From contig OY970244.1 in the NCBI GenBank assembly GCA_963715485.1, positions 434,001 to 498,000 of the forward strand: a stretch of 64,000 nucleotides of DNA, written 5' to 3'. Shown piece by piece: positions 17,463 to 27,739 of the stretch; within the stretch, counting starts at the first letter, position 1, and every line of letters starts with the position of its first letter. This DNA comes from SG8-30 sp963715485 (lineage in GTDB: Bacteria; Pseudomonadota; Gammaproteobacteria; Steroidobacterales; Steroidobacteraceae). A program made the position numbers and the translations under genes. The notes beneath the pieces are model-generated. The model worked only from the letters and a program-made list of their open reading frames with translations, had not been told where the DNA came from and did not search any database.

Positions 17463-18675
17463 TCACGCTTCGCCGTGCCAGGCGGTCGGTGAAGCCGGCA
17501 CCGCCCGGTGGTGCTGACGCTTGCGCGGGTGCAAGGTCTCGTAGAGGGCGGCAAGCTTCCCCGCCAGCGCCCTCGACGACCATGTCTCTGCATGCCGGCG
17601 CGCACGGTCCCCCAGTTCTGCGCGGCGCGCCGGGTTGGTCAGCAGGCCGGCGATCGCGGCGGCGAATGCCTGTTCGTCCTCGCGCACCACGACCGCACCT
17701 CCCGCTTGCGACAGGACGTCGATGGTGCCCATCACTGCGGTCGACACGACCGGCGTGCCCTGGGCCATCGCCTCCAGCAGGACGAGGCCCTGGGTCTCCG
17801 TGCGCGAGGCAAAGACGAACACGTCTGCTGCCTGATAGCAGTCCGGCAGGTCGGTGGCGCGGTCCAGGTAGCCGAGGAAGCGTACCGAGCCGGCCAGGCC
17901 GGCTGCCGCCACCAGCCGCTCGCAATGCGGCCGCGCCGGGCCCTCGCCAGCGATGGACGAGGCAGCACGCCGCGGACCCGCTCGCGCAATGTCCGCAGCA
18001 TGGAGAGCAGGAAGTCGATGTTCTTCTCGTGGGCCACGCGACCCACGAAGGTGGCGACCGGGCGGGATGGTTCGATGCCGTGACGCGCACGGAAGCGGGC
18101 ACCGTCGCCCAGGACAAAGCCGGACGCAGGTATGCCGGTCGGCAGCACCTCGATGGGCGTATCCACGCCGTAGGCCCGCAGTGCGGCAGCCATCTGGCGG
18201 ATGGCGCGATGACGCGGTCGACCGCGCCGCACTGCGAGACCGTGACGCGGCGAGCCAGCAGTCGCGTCAAGGCGCCAGGCACCCACGGCACATAGTGGTG
18301 CAGGTAGTGCTCGAAGTAGGTGTGGTAGCTCTCGACGACCGGGATGCCGAGCTGGCGTGCGACGGTTACTCCCGCGTAGTGTGCGGCGTACTGGTGTCTG
18401 CACGTGGACCAGGTCGAAGCCGCCTCGCCGGATGCCGCGACGAAAGGCCCGGAGCGCCCCGGGCCGGATCGGCAGGTCTTTCGGATCCCGGGGGACCTGC
18501 CACGACTGACGGCGGACGATGGAGTGTTCCGGTCGTCCACCTCTACCGGCTAGTTTGGCAAGACCAGCTTGCTGGCGACGACGAACTCCGGTAGCTCGTC
18601 ACGGAAGGTCTTGATCGACGGGGTAACCCCGTTGACGCGCGGGAAGTACACGTCCGAGATCATCAGTACGCGCAT
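17463..18675 (-). pseudogene. family-4 glycosyltransferase, broken by at least four frameshifts
   Basis: Family sequence can be followed through several frames. The N-terminus from ATG 18675 is MRVLMISDVYFPRVNGV. Then come GGFDLVHVQT, HYAGVTVARQLGIPVVESYH, PVATFVGRVAHEKNIDFLL, and a C-terminal part with RFLGYLDRATDLPDCYQAAD and TETQGLVLLEAMAQGTPVV (donor-nucleotide site with its Glu pair). Shifts lie near 18600, 18405, 18205 and 17955. The intact protein would have about 400 residues. GT4 enzymes of this type (MRVLMISDVYFP...NGV) include diacylglycerol glucosyl- and alpha-mannosyltransferases. The absence of stop-rich decay suggests sequence errors as likely as true loss. Confidence 0.75.
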
Positions 18676-18728
18676 GAACATTCCCGTAACGGTATAGGCC
18701 GCGATCGCTTCACGAGGAACCGGCGGCG

Positions 18729-19750
18729 TCAGCCAGTACGCGCAGGAACGAGCGCTTCGAGGAACTGCCGGCTGCAGGCTTCCCACGAGAACTTGAGGGC
18801 GTGCGCGCGGCAAGCGGCCGGGTCGAGGTGCAGCGCAGCCAGGGCGGCTTCGGCCAGGTTTTCGCGCAGCACGCCGACCGGCGCGTCGCCGATCACGTCG
18901 AGCGGGCCCGCGACCGGGTAGGCGGCGACCGGAACGCCCGACGCCAACGCCTCCAGCAGCACGAGGCCGAAGGTGTCGGTCCGGCTGGGAAAGACGAAGA
19001 CGTCGCTGGCCGCGAAATATTGCGCCAGATCTTCACCGGTCTTCATGCCGACGAAGCGTACGGCGGGATAGCGCCGGCGCAGCAGCTCTTTGAGCTGCGG
19101 GCCGTCGCCGACCACGTATTTGGGTACCCTCGAAGGGGCATGTCGAGGAAGGCTGCGATACTCCACCGCGACCCGGCCGACATAGAGCGCGACCGGCCGC
19201 GGCTCCGTCAGGAAACCCTTGTCGCGCGGGCGGAACAGGTCGATGTCGACGCCGCGCGACCAGCGGACGATATTCGCGGAAGCCCCGTTCTGCCGCAGCT
19301 CGGCCTCGATGGAGCCGGTCGATACCATGATGCGCCCGGCCGCGGCATGGAACCAGCGTCATGATGCGGTAGGTCCAGGACGGCTCGGGATGCCGGTTTG
19401 CGGGCCTCGATATATTCCGGGAATTTGGTGTGGTAGGCGGTGGTGAAGGCGAGCCGCTTCCGCCGGCAATACCGGCGCGCCGCGAACCCCAGCGGCCCCT
19501 CGGTCGAGATGTGGATCGCGTCCGGTGCATAGGCGTCGATGAGGCGCGCGAGCTCTTGAACGGCGGGCGTCCACAGCCAGCCGGATATCCGGATAGGTCG
19601 GACACGGGACGGTGCGGAAACGGTCGTCCGGGCCGATGACGTGGACGTCGTGACCGGCCAGGCGCAGTTCCTCGGCGACGGTGCTGAGGGTCCGGACCAC
19701 GCCGTTGATCTGCGGGTACCAGGCGTCGCTGACGGATGAGCGATGCGCAT
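18729..19750 (-). pseudogene. second family-4 glycosyltransferase, broken by several frameshifts
   Basis: ATG 19750 begins MRIA, then VSDAWYPQINGVVRTLSTVA in the next frame, WTPAVQELARLIDAYAPDAI and FTTAYHTKFPEYIEAR in another, and the C-terminal half (VDIDLFRPRDKGFL, VVGDGPQLKELLRRRYP, SDVFVFPSRTDTFGLVLLEA) down to the stop at 18729. Shifts are near 19735, 19575 and 19370, and a compensating pair is near 19110-19165. It is a paralogue of the neighbouring glycosyltransferase and resembles lipid glycosyltransferases found beside PlcP-like phosphoesterases. Expected length is about 340 residues. Confidence 0.75.
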
Positions 19751-20478
19751 CGGTCGGGGAAGCCTTGAAGGGGGTCCACTCTGCGGCGGGCCCACCACTG
19801 CTTGTTCCGCTCGCGCGGGGTGCGCGTGACGTGCTGCATACACTGCGCCCAGTGGACGAGTTCGAGCCGCCCGTCGAGATCTGCTCGACCAGCGCCGTGC
19901 AGCTTTCCACCCAGTCGCCGTCGTTGCAGTACAGGACTCGACCAGGGTCGCGATCTCGGCATCCGGTGGATGTGCCCGCAGATGACGCCGTCGACGTCCC
20001 GCGGTGGCGCTTCCGTGGAGACAGCGCGCTCGTACTTGCTGATGAATTCGACCGCGTTCTTGACCTTGTGCTTGAGGTAGGCGGCCAGCGACCAGTAGGG
20101 GTAGCCCATCCCGCGGCGCAGTGAGTTGACATGGTGATTGAGCCGCAACGCGAAGGTATAGGCGCAGTCGCCCAGCGACTCGAGATACGGAGTGACGCGG
20201 ACGATGCCATCGAATTCGTCGCCGTGGGTGACCAGGAACTTCTTGCCGTCGGCGGTTTCGTGCACGCAGTCGTGCATCACGTCGATGCCGCCAAATTGAA
20301 GCCCGGAAAATTGCCGGGCCGCTTCGTCGTGATTGCCGGGAACGTAAATAACTTTCGTTCCCTTTCGCGCTTTTCGAAGTACTTTCTGCAGCACGTCGTT
20401 GTGGACCTGCGGCCAGTACCAGGACCGTTTCAGGCGCCATCCGTCGACGATGTCGCCGACCAGGTAGAGGTCTCGACG
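19751..20478 (-). pseudogene. PlcP/LpxH-like metallophosphoesterase, N-terminus lost
   Basis: The readable part starts DLYLVGDIVDGWRLKRSWYW and continues with YVPGNHDEAARQF, FLVTHGDEFDG, GYPYWSLAAYLKHKVKNAVE and VDGVICGHIH, then in another frame VLYCNDGDWVESCTALVEQI. These are motifs of the COG2908 phosphoesterases that include LpxH and the PlcP phospholipase C; the VGDIxDGWRLxxSWYW form is the PlcP-like branch. About 40 N-terminal residues with the first metal ligands (DxH) are missing: upstream sequence switches directly into the pyruvate kinase gene. Further shifts lie near 19970 and 19890. The C-terminal end before the glycosyltransferase start is uncertain. Confidence 0.75.
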
Positions 20479-22217
20479 ATGTTGGGGCCCTTGTTCAGCA
20501 TGGCGCATTCGGCCCGGCTGCTGGCCGCGGCGTCGGTGATTTCGGCGCGCGAAGGGGCGCCTCGTTTGGCCAGCCCTTCCAGCATCTGGGTTGCCCAGAT
20601 CACCGGGATGTGCGCCGCCTCGCAGAGCCAGAGGATTTCTTCCTGCACCTCGGACAGGCGCTCAAACCCGACCTCCACGGCGAGGTCGCCGCGCGCGACC
20701 ATGACACCGACCGGCGGCGAGCGCAGACTGGTGAGCAGGATGCGCGGCAGGTTCTCGAATGCCTGGCGATTCTCGACTTTCAGCACGACACCGACGTGAC
20801 CCGCGCCGAGGCGCGACAGTTCGTCCTCGAGCAGATTCACGTCCTCTGCCGTACGCAGGAATGACAGCGCCACCATATCCACGAACTCGACCACCTGTTC
20901 CAGATCCCGGCGATCCTTTTCCGTCAGCGCCGGCAGGTCGAACTCCGTATCGGGAAAATTAATGCCTTTCTCCGCGCGCAGCTTGGCGCCCGTGGGTCGG
21001 GTATGGGTAATCTCTACGCTGATGGATTCACCGTCGTTGTCCTTGACGATCCCGCCGATCTTGCCGTCGTCGAACCACACGCCTTGACCGGCTTTCGCCT
21101 GTTCGAACGCCGCCGACAGCGTGCAGTGAATGCGCGCGGGTTCGATCAGATTGCCTTCCTCATCGCGCAGGACACCGCGGCCAGGCGTCGTCTCTTGTGG
21201 TCAGGATCAGGATGTCGCTGGGAAACAGCGTGATCGGTAGAACGACGGGGGGCAGGGAACCGATCCTTCCCTTGGCCAAAGACTTGCCCTTGCGCAGCGC
21301 CTCGACCCTGGCACCCGAAGTGATGTACGTCCCGCGGCTGGCCGCGGCGATTCGCGACTGGCCCGCTTCGCCGACTATCGTGAGCGCGCGCGGCTTGTCA
21401 CGTGGATCGCTGATCTGCAGGTAATCACCGCTGCGCAACGCATCCAGGACCTCGCCATCCACCGGGATCGCGATCCTGATATCATCCGGCGCCGACTCCT
21501 CGGCGCCGGCGGGGGTCAGCCAGACCCGGCCCGGGGCAATGACTTTGCCGCGGATGTCACGCCTTGGTTTGATCTTTAAGACATGTCCCGCAGGAACCAG
21601 CTTGCCGGTACGTAACTTCGGGTCCGGCCAGGTCGGCCTGGACCTTGCGCTTGCGCCCCACGCTGCGCTCGGCCTGTCTGAGGTTCTCCACCATGGCAGC
21701 CCACTGCTCGGGACCGTCGTGGGCGCAGTTGATCCGCATCACATCCATCCCCGCCACCAGGAGGTCCTGTACCAGTCGGGCGTCCGACGCCGCCTCGCCG
21801 GGCATGGTCACCATGATACGTACGCTGCGGTTGCGCGGCTCGGGGCCGAGCAGTGTTCGCGCATGGTCGCGCAACAGCAGCGGGCCGGTGCGGAAATCCA
21901 CCGGCGGTTCCGGAGCAACTCCGCGTTGTTGCCCGGTCAGGCGGTTCCAGAATACCGATCACGGCGTTGAGACTCGCCAGGACGTTGGGCTCGAGCACGC
22001 CCAGGGAGGACAAACCGAGTGACGCCAGATCCATCTGCAGATCGCGGATGTCGTGCTGCCGCACGCTCAGATAGTGGAGCAGATTGCGCGCACTCTCGCG
22101 AAAGTGCGGCTCGACCTGCGCGAGTTCGGCGGAGCGTCCGTGCTCGAAACGCAGCGCCCTGTCGCGCAGGTCACGCGCCGAGGCGAGCACGCGTTCGAGG
22201 AGGCGGTCAGTGGCCAT
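20466..22217 (-). pseudogene. pyruvate kinase-family protein, frameshifted and 3'-truncated
   Basis: From ATG 22217 an N-terminal helical region (ATDRLLERVLASARDLRDRA) is followed by the pyruvate kinase fold in several frames: VRIMVTMPGEAASDARLV and AGMDVMRINCAHDG near 21.75 kb, SRGTYITSGARVEALRKGKS near 21.3 kb, then VGVMVARGDLAVEVGFERL, PVIWATQMLEGLAKRGAPSR and CAMLNKGPNIVE. Shifts lie near 21910, 21540, 21480 and 21180. The extended N-terminus and MLNKGP variant of the SGET segment mark a non-canonical pyruvate-kinase group of about 600 residues. The 3' end joins the PlcP-like gene abruptly, so the natural C-terminus is absent. Confidence 0.72.
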
Positions 22218-22857
22218 CAGGCCTGTTCGGGTAGCCAACATTCAATAATAGCCCGCAATTGTTACGCCTTTGTTTCCACGCCCCGGTCCCGTCGCGAGGG
22301 TAGAAACACGCCCGTCGCGTCCCTGGGGCGCTGCGACGTCCGCGCGAGAAATCTGCCTCGATCCGTGCGGAGGTGCATCTGTTGGCGCCCCGCGCCGGAA
22401 AGAAGAAAGCGGCGCCAAAACAATTGAGTGGAGGGTTGTCTTTCGTCTCCGTTTAGGTGCGTCGAGTTACCATTTGCCATGGCGACTGAAACTCGTAGGA
22501 TGTCAGCCGGACGAAGGAGTTGATTGATGCACCATCGGGAACCAAGCTCATCAAGACCCGGGCAGCCTGGCGCAGAGGAGGCTGTTGCTCGATCCGAGGG
22601 CAGCGGCAGCATCACGGATGCCCTTGATGCCGTGCATCGCGCAAGCTTCGAGGCTTGGTGGCAGCGAACACATCGCGCTGGCCGGGTTCAAGAAACCCGC
22701 GCTGCAGGAAAGTACCGTACCGGTGCATGACCGATCGATCCTTGCCGATCGCTTTCGGTCGCCAACCTCGCTGCTGACACCAGGACTCGATCGGGCCGCT
22801 TGAGACGAGCGGGACAGCCGGATGACCGGCGCGGGGTGGTCCTGCGTCGCGCGCGGG
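22218..22857. other. 640-bp region with no recognised gene except one small ORF
   Basis: Between the pyruvate-kinase-like gene and the quinone oxidoreductase stop there is no family similarity in any frame. It holds only the small ORF at 22527-22730 described separately. Base composition is somewhat less GC-rich than the flanks around 22240-22300 and 22430-22500. No clear hairpin terminator or tandem repeat was found. It may contain promoters for the minus-strand pyruvate kinase transcript. Confidence 0.5.
22527..22730 (+). CDS. hypothetical small protein with strong ribosome-binding site
   Basis: A 67-residue ORF beginning MHHREPSSSRPGQ, with AAGGAG at 22514-22519 spaced 7 bases from ATG 22527, one of the best Shine-Dalgarno matches in the window. 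The sequence is hydrophilic, with a predicted helix SITDALDAVHRASFEAWWQR and no signal peptide. No family is recognised. It is the only plus-strand gene in a minus-strand block. Confidence 0.35.
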   Translation: MHHREPSSSRPGQPGAEEAVARSEGSGSITDALDAVHRASFEAWWQRTHRAGRVQETRAAGKYRTGA

Positions 22858-23829
22858 CTAGCCGGCGATCACCAGCACGATCTTCCCGAAGTGCGACCGC
22901 TCGTCGATCATCGCGTGCGCGCGGACGAGGTCGGTCATCGGCAGCACCGTGTCCACCACCGCACGGAACGTCCCGTCCGCAAAGAGCGGCAGCGCGATCT
23001 CCCGGAACGACGTCATGGTCCCGGTCGAGGAACTGCGGGCTGGTCGAGATGCTCATGCTCGACAGGCGCAGGTTGCGGATGCCGATGTTCAGGTTGAAGC
23101 AGACCTGGCGCCCGCCGGTTGAGCCGTACATGACGATGTGGCCCTCCTGGCCCATCGCATCGAACAGCGACTGCGCGGTCTCCTCGCCGATGGTCATCAG
23201 CCCGACGTCGATGCCGGCGCCCGCCGTGTCGGCCAGCGCCTGGGCGGCCACGTCCTCGAACTTGTAGTTGTAGGCCGCATCCGCGCCCTCGGCCAGCGCA
23301 CGGCGGACCTTCTCGTCGCGACTCGCGGTGCCGGCGACCCAGCAGCCCTGGCGCCTGGCGATCTGCAGGGCCGCGCTGCCGACGCTGGAGGCGACCGCCT
23401 CGATCAGCACGCGCTGGCCACGCCGTGTATCGGCGACGGTGTGCAGCGCGTGCCAGGCGGTCAGCCAGCCGACCGGGATCGCGGCGCCCTCCTCGAACGA
23501 CAGCCTTTCAGGAAGGAGCATCAGGTGGCGCGCGTCGAACAGGACGTACTCTGCATGCGCGCCGCGCGCCCGCCCGAAGACCCGCTGGCCCGGCTCGAAG
23601 CCGGTCACGCCCTCGCCGAGGGCGGCCACGACACCCGCGGCCTCCATGCCCATGACGAACGGCAGTTCCTGGCCCGCATACGTGCCCGCGTGCATTCGCG
23701 TCTCGGCGAAGTTCACGCCGGAGGCCCGCACTTTCACCAGACCTCACCGGGCCCCGGTTCCGGAACGGGCAGGTCGCACCATTCCATCGTCTCCGCGGTC
23801 CCGAACTGCCTGACAAGCCAACCCTTCAA
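22858..23829 (-). CDS. zinc-free NADPH:quinone oxidoreductase family (two frameshifts)
   Basis: The start is probably TTG 23829, which overlaps the upstream MFS stop (TTGA) and gives MKGWLVRQFGTAETMEWCDL. Near 23745 the frame shifts by one base to VKVRASGVNFAETRM, running through VLIEAVASSVGSAALQIAR (AxxGVG-type NADPH motif) to MSISTSPQFL. Near 23015 it shifts again to FREIALPLFADGTFRAVV and the end, ERSHFGKIVLVIAG. The reconstructed length is about 323 residues, matching QOR/crotonyl-CoA reductase-like MDR enzymes. Translationally coupled to the MFS gene. Confidence 0.78.
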
Positions 23830-25101
23830 AGTCGCGCTCCCGGTTCGCTGGCCTGCAGCCGGCGCTGGACCTCGTCGATGTCCAGCCCCGACGGCAGCGG
23901 CTGCAGCAGAAGGTACATGAGTCCGGCCAGGAACAGCGGCAAGGCCCCGAAGAGCGAGAACGCGACGTCCCAGCCATGGGTGCGCAGCACCAGCCCGATC
24001 AGCACCGGCCCGGTGGCCGACCCCAGCAACACCGCGAGCGACCCGCAAAAGGCCAGGCCGGTGGCGCGCAGGTGGGTGGGAAACAGCTCGGCCACGAAGG
24101 CGAACTTCACCGCCGCCACCGCCGAGGAAGAACATGCACATCACGCTGAAGGCGACCAGCGCCTCGCCGGGCGTGTCCGTCCCCCACAGCAACCAGACGA
24201 AGCACAGCGCACCGGCGAGCGTCCACAGCACCACGGTGGTGCGGCGCGTGAGCACGAACTCGCCGACCCATGCGGCCAGCAGGTAGCCGCCGATGGCGAG
24301 CAGGTTGCCAAGTCCCACGAGGAACGCCGCCCCGGCGACGTCGAATCCCCGTGCGTCGTGGAAGTACAGGGGGAACAGCTGGAACGTCCCGCCATAGGCC
24401 ACGACGAACAGGAACTGCGCCAGGAACAGCACGATGGTGCGGCGGGCGCGGCCGTGGCGGAACAACTCGGCCACGCTGGCGCGCGGTGTCTCCTGCGGCC
24501 TGCGCTCCGCAAAGCGACTCGATTCCCGGAGGAACCGGTGGATCAGGAACACGTAGGGGATGCTGACCAGTCCGGTCACGAACAGCACCCGCCAGCCGAA
24601 GGCCGGCAGCAGCGCGGCGGCCAGCAGCGAGCCGAGGAACCAGCCGAGCGGATAGCCGGCCTGCAGCATGCCGGCAAAGAGCCCGCGCAGGCGGGCCGGA
24701 GACTCCTCGGTGACGATCGCGCCGGTGGCTGGGTACAGCAGCCCGCCCGTGCCCAGGCTCAGTCCGCGCAGGATCGCCAGCGCCAGCAGGCCCGGCGCGA
24801 ATGCGTGCAGCACGATGAAGACCGAGGAGGTCAGGGTCGCGAGGATCATCATGCCGCGCCGCCCGACGCGGTCGGTCATCACGCCGAGGCCCACCAGCAG
24901 CAGGCCGCCGATGACGTTCGCGGCGCCGATGGCGTAGGTCAGGGTGGTGGTCTCGACCCCGAATTCGCTGCGGATCTCCTTCAGCGCATACCCGAACAGG
25001 GCCAGGTCCATCTGGCTCAGCGCGTAGGCACCGAGGCACAGCAGGAACGCCTGCAGGGGGTAGCCGCGCGCCTCGGCAAGCGGTGGAGACGGCCTGGCCA
25101 A
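23826..25101 (-). CDS. MFS transporter (frameshifted near 24120)
   Basis: Twelve hydrophobic segments are recognisable over about 425 residues. Motif A between TM2 and TM3 is GVMTDRVGRRGMMI; RFLRESSRFAERRPQETPRA is the central cytoplasmic loop. The C-terminal third (FAFVAELFPTHLRATGLAF) is in a different frame, after an indel in the G-rich stretch near 24120. The layout resembles the aromatic-acid/sialate symporter branch. The start is probably TTG 25101, since the first helix begins 14 residues later and no ATG is available before it. It overlaps the quinone oxidoreductase start. Confidence 0.8.
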
Positions 25102-25116
25102 CGGCCCGGGCGCGGC

Positions 25117-25773
25117 TCAGCCGCCGCGCAGGCGGGCGAGGAAGGCCTCGACTGCCGCGCCGTACTCCGGCACGAAGGCGGCGGTGAGCGGCTCGTCGTT
25201 GACCTTGCGCCACCAGGCCGCGAGGTTCGGCCCGCAGGTGACGGGGTCGGGCACGCCGAGCACGGGTACTACGGTCTTGTGCATCAGCACCACGCGCGGC
25301 AGCAGTGCGCAGTCTGCCAGCGAGAATTCACCGGCCGCCCAGGGGCCTCCCGCCATCAGGCCGTCGAGCACGCGTACCGCGTCCGCCAGCTTGGCCTTGG
25401 CTGCATCCACCGCGGCCGCATCGCGCGTAGCCGGGTTCATCTGCCGGAACATCACGCTGCTCTCAGGCCCGACGTAGAGGTCCACGACCCGGCTGACGGT
25501 CCGCGCATGGGCGCGGGCGAGGGCGTCGCCCGCCAGGAGGGACGGCTGCGGGTGCAGCTCCTCGAGGTACTCGCAGATCACCTCCGACTCGATCACGTGT
25601 CGCTCGCCGTGCTCCAGCGTAGGCATCTTGCCGAACGGGTTCATCGCCAGGTACTCCGGCGACTTGAGGCCACCGGCCGGCATCTCCACCGGCAGTTCCA
25701 GTTTCTTGTAACGCGCCGCCAGCACGACGCGGGCGACGTAGGGGGAGGCGAGCGCGCCATACAGCTTCATCAT
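25117..25773 (-). CDS. glutathione S-transferase family protein
   Basis: A 218-residue protein with a thioredoxin-fold N-terminal domain (MKLYGALASPYVARVVLAA; the Ser after Ala is the likely catalytic residue; MNPFGKMPTLEHG carries the cis-Pro; IESEVICEYLEE binds glutathione) and an all-helical C-terminal domain from about residue 88. Role is probably detoxification or conjugation. It starts 10 bp after the stop of the DUF1330 gene and ends 15 bp before the MFS start, so it sits in a four-gene minus-strand operon. Confidence 0.92.
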   Translation of the reverse strand: MMKLYGALASPYVARVVLAARYKKLELPVEMPAGGLKSPEYLAMNPFGKMPTLEHGERHVIESEVICEYLEELHPQPSLLAGDALARAHARTVSRVVDLYVGPESSVMFRQMNPATRDAAAVDAAKAKLADAVRVLDGLMAGGPWAAGEFSLADCALLPRVVLMHKTVVPVLGVPDPVTCGPNLAAWWRKVNDEPLTAAFVPEYGAAVEAFLARLRGG

Positions 25774-25783
25774 CGGGGAATCC

Positions 25784-26209
25784 TCATTCCAGGGTCAGGC
25801 CTTCGAAGAGCACGGCCTCGACCGTGCCGAGCCCTTCGCGCAGTTTCTTCACCTCGGCGTATTCGGGGGAGTTCCAGAAGGCGCGTGCTGCCTCCAGGGA
25901 CGGAAACTCGAGGATCACGACCCGCCGGGTGTCGGGATCTCCTTCCAGCGCCTCGGGGCGGTCCGCCAGGGCGATGAAGCGTCCGCCGAACTTCGCGGCC
26001 ACCGACACGACGGCCCGGCCGTATGGCTTGATGGACGCCGGGTCGGGAAATTCGGAACGGAAGAGCAGGTAGCCCTTGCGGGGCGTGGGCGGGGCATGCT
26101 CCGCCGGACCGGTAGCTGCGGCAGCGGCGGGAGGCTCGGCGGCCACCGGGATGCCGGCCAGCAGCGCCGGCAGCAACGCGATCGACGTGAAGAGCAGGGT
26201 CCGCGCCAT
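25784..26209 (-). CDS. exported DUF1330 (dimeric alpha/beta barrel) protein
   Basis: A 141-residue protein. The first about 24 residues form a signal peptide (TLLFTSIALLPALLAGIPVA), unusual because most DUF1330 proteins are cytosolic. The domain follows: DPASIKPYGRAVVSVAAKFG, ALEGDPDTRRVVILEFPSLE and AARAFWNSPEYAEVKKLR. The ATG at 26209 is preceded by GGGAGGGGAGA, a very strong ribosome-binding site. First gene of the GST-MFS-quinone oxidoreductase string. Function unknown. Confidence 0.86.
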   Translation of the reverse strand: MARTLLFTSIALLPALLAGIPVAAEPPAAAAATGPAEHAPPTPRKGYLLFRSEFPDPASIKPYGRAVVSVAAKFGGRFIALADRPEALEGDPDTRRVVILEFPSLEAARAFWNSPEYAEVKKLREGLGTVEAVLFEGLTLE

Positions 26210-26339
26210 TCTCCCCTCCCGGTACGGCGGCCGCCGCACTATGCGGGGCGCGGGGAAGGCACGTCAACGCGAGGCGGAGTGGATACGCCCGCCCGCGCCC
26301 CTATACGCTTGTCGGTCCCAGCCAGGCCCGGAGCGTACC

Positions 26340-27722
26340 GTGACCCAGTACATCGCAGGCATCCCGCGGGCCGCCGTCGAGGCGATGCTCGAGCGCGAGC
26401 GCGCCGAATTCGCGGCGCGCCGGCCGCGCTGCCGCGTACTGGCTGAGCGCGGGGCCCGGCACTGGCTCGCCGGCGTTCCCATGCACTGGATGAGCGACTG
26501 GGGCACCCCGTTCCCGCTGCAGGTCGCTGCCGCCCAGGGCGCGGAACTGGTCGACGCAGACGGTCACCGCTATGCGGACTTCTGCCTCGGCGACACTGGC
26601 GCCATGTTCGGTCACTCGCCGCGGGCGGTGGTCGAGGCACTGCAGCGCCAGTTGCATCAGGGCTTCACGACGATGCTCCCCGGCGAGGATGCGGTGCTCG
26701 TCGGCGAACTGCTCGTGCGGCACTTCGGCCTGCCCCAGTGGCAGGTGGCGCAGACGGCCTCGGACGCCAATCGCGCCGTATTGCGCTGGGCGCGGGCGGT
26801 GACCGGGCGGCCCGCCGTCCTGGTATTCGACCATTGCTACCACGGCATGGTGGACGACACCTTCGTCGGCCTCGGTCCCGACGGCGCGGTGCGCAACCGG
26901 CCGGGGCTGGTCGGCCAGGCGTCCGACCTTGCGCGCCACACGCGCTGCGTCGAGTTCAACGACCTCGCCGCGCTCGAGTCCGCGCTGAAGGCGCGCGACG
27001 TGGCCTGCGTGCTGGCCGAGCCGGTCATGACCAACGCCGGCATGGTGTTGCCGGAACCCGGCTTCCTGGAGGCGCTGCGCCGCCTGACCCGCAGGCACCA
27101 TGCCCTGCTGGCGATCGACGAGACGCACACGCTGTCTTCCGGGCTCGGCGGCTACAGCCGGGTGGCCGGGCTGGAGCCGGATTTCTTCATCGCGGGCAAG
27201 GCCATCGCGGGGGGCTTCCCCTGCGCCGTCTACGGCTTCACCGCCGAGATGGGGGAACGCATCCGCGGCATGCTGGCCGCCAAGCCTCCGGGGCACTCGG
27301 GGATCGGGACCACGCTGGCTGGCAACCCGCTGGCGATGGCCGCCTTGCGTGCCTGCCTCGAGCAGGTGATGACGCCGGCCGCGTATGCGCACATGATCGC
27401 GATGGCCGAGCGGCTGGAGGACGGGCTGGAGCAACTGATCGAGGTGGAGCGGCTGCCGTGGCATGTGCAGCGGGTGGGCGCGCGGCTCGAGGTCGGCTTC
27501 AGCCGCAACCCGCCCCGGACCGGCCGGCAAAGCACGGCGGCGATGCCACCGCTGCTGCCCGATGCGATCCGGCTCTACCTGCTGAACCGGGGGCTGCTGA
27601 TCACGCCATTCCACAACATGATGCTGATGTCCCCGGTGACGCCAGCCGCCGCCGTGGACCGCCTCGGCTCTGCCTGGGCGCAGTGCGTCACCGACCTCGG
27701 CCTCGCGTCGAGGCCGCTGTGA
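26340..27722 (+). CDS. class III (glutamate-1-semialdehyde-like) PLP aminotransferase
   Basis: A 460-residue fold-type I aminotransferase. Key features are TASDANRAVLRWARAVTGRP (phosphate-binding region), FDHCYHGMVDD (aromatic-His stacking on PLP), AIDETHTLSSG (Asp to pyridine nitrogen) and FFIAGKAIAGGFPCAVYG, where Lys is the Schiff-base residue. It resembles the GSA-mutase-like branch annotated as aspartate aminotransferase family, but lacks evidence for heme synthesis. The GTG at 26340 is the first start consistent with the domain. The stop nearly abuts the glutamine-synthetase-like gene, defining a three-gene operon. Confidence 0.9.
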   Translation: MTQYIAGIPRAAVEAMLERERAEFAARRPRCRVLAERGARHWLAGVPMHWMSDWGTPFPLQVAAAQGAELVDADGHRYADFCLGDTGAMFGHSPRAVVEALQRQLHQGFTTMLPGEDAVLVGELLVRHFGLPQWQVAQTASDANRAVLRWARAVTGRPAVLVFDHCYHGMVDDTFVGLGPDGAVRNRPGLVGQASDLARHTRCVEFNDLAALESALKARDVACVLAEPVMTNAGMVLPEPGFLEALRRLTRRHHALLAIDETHTLSSGLGGYSRVAGLEPDFFIAGKAIAGGFPCAVYGFTAEMGERIRGMLAAKPPGHSGIGTTLAGNPLAMAALRACLEQVMTPAAYAHMIAMAERLEDGLEQLIEVERLPWHVQRVGARLEVGFSRNPPRTGRQSTAAMPPLLPDAIRLYLLNRGLLITPFHNMMLMSPVTPAAAVDRLGSAWAQCVTDLGLASRPL

Positions 27723-27739
27723 ACGGCCTGGAGGAACGC

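Noticed and set aside
26340..27722. hemL (glutamate-1-semialdehyde mutase)
   Set aside because: Only general class III motifs are shared and it is in an operon with a GS-like ligase, not with heme genes; hemE lies far away.
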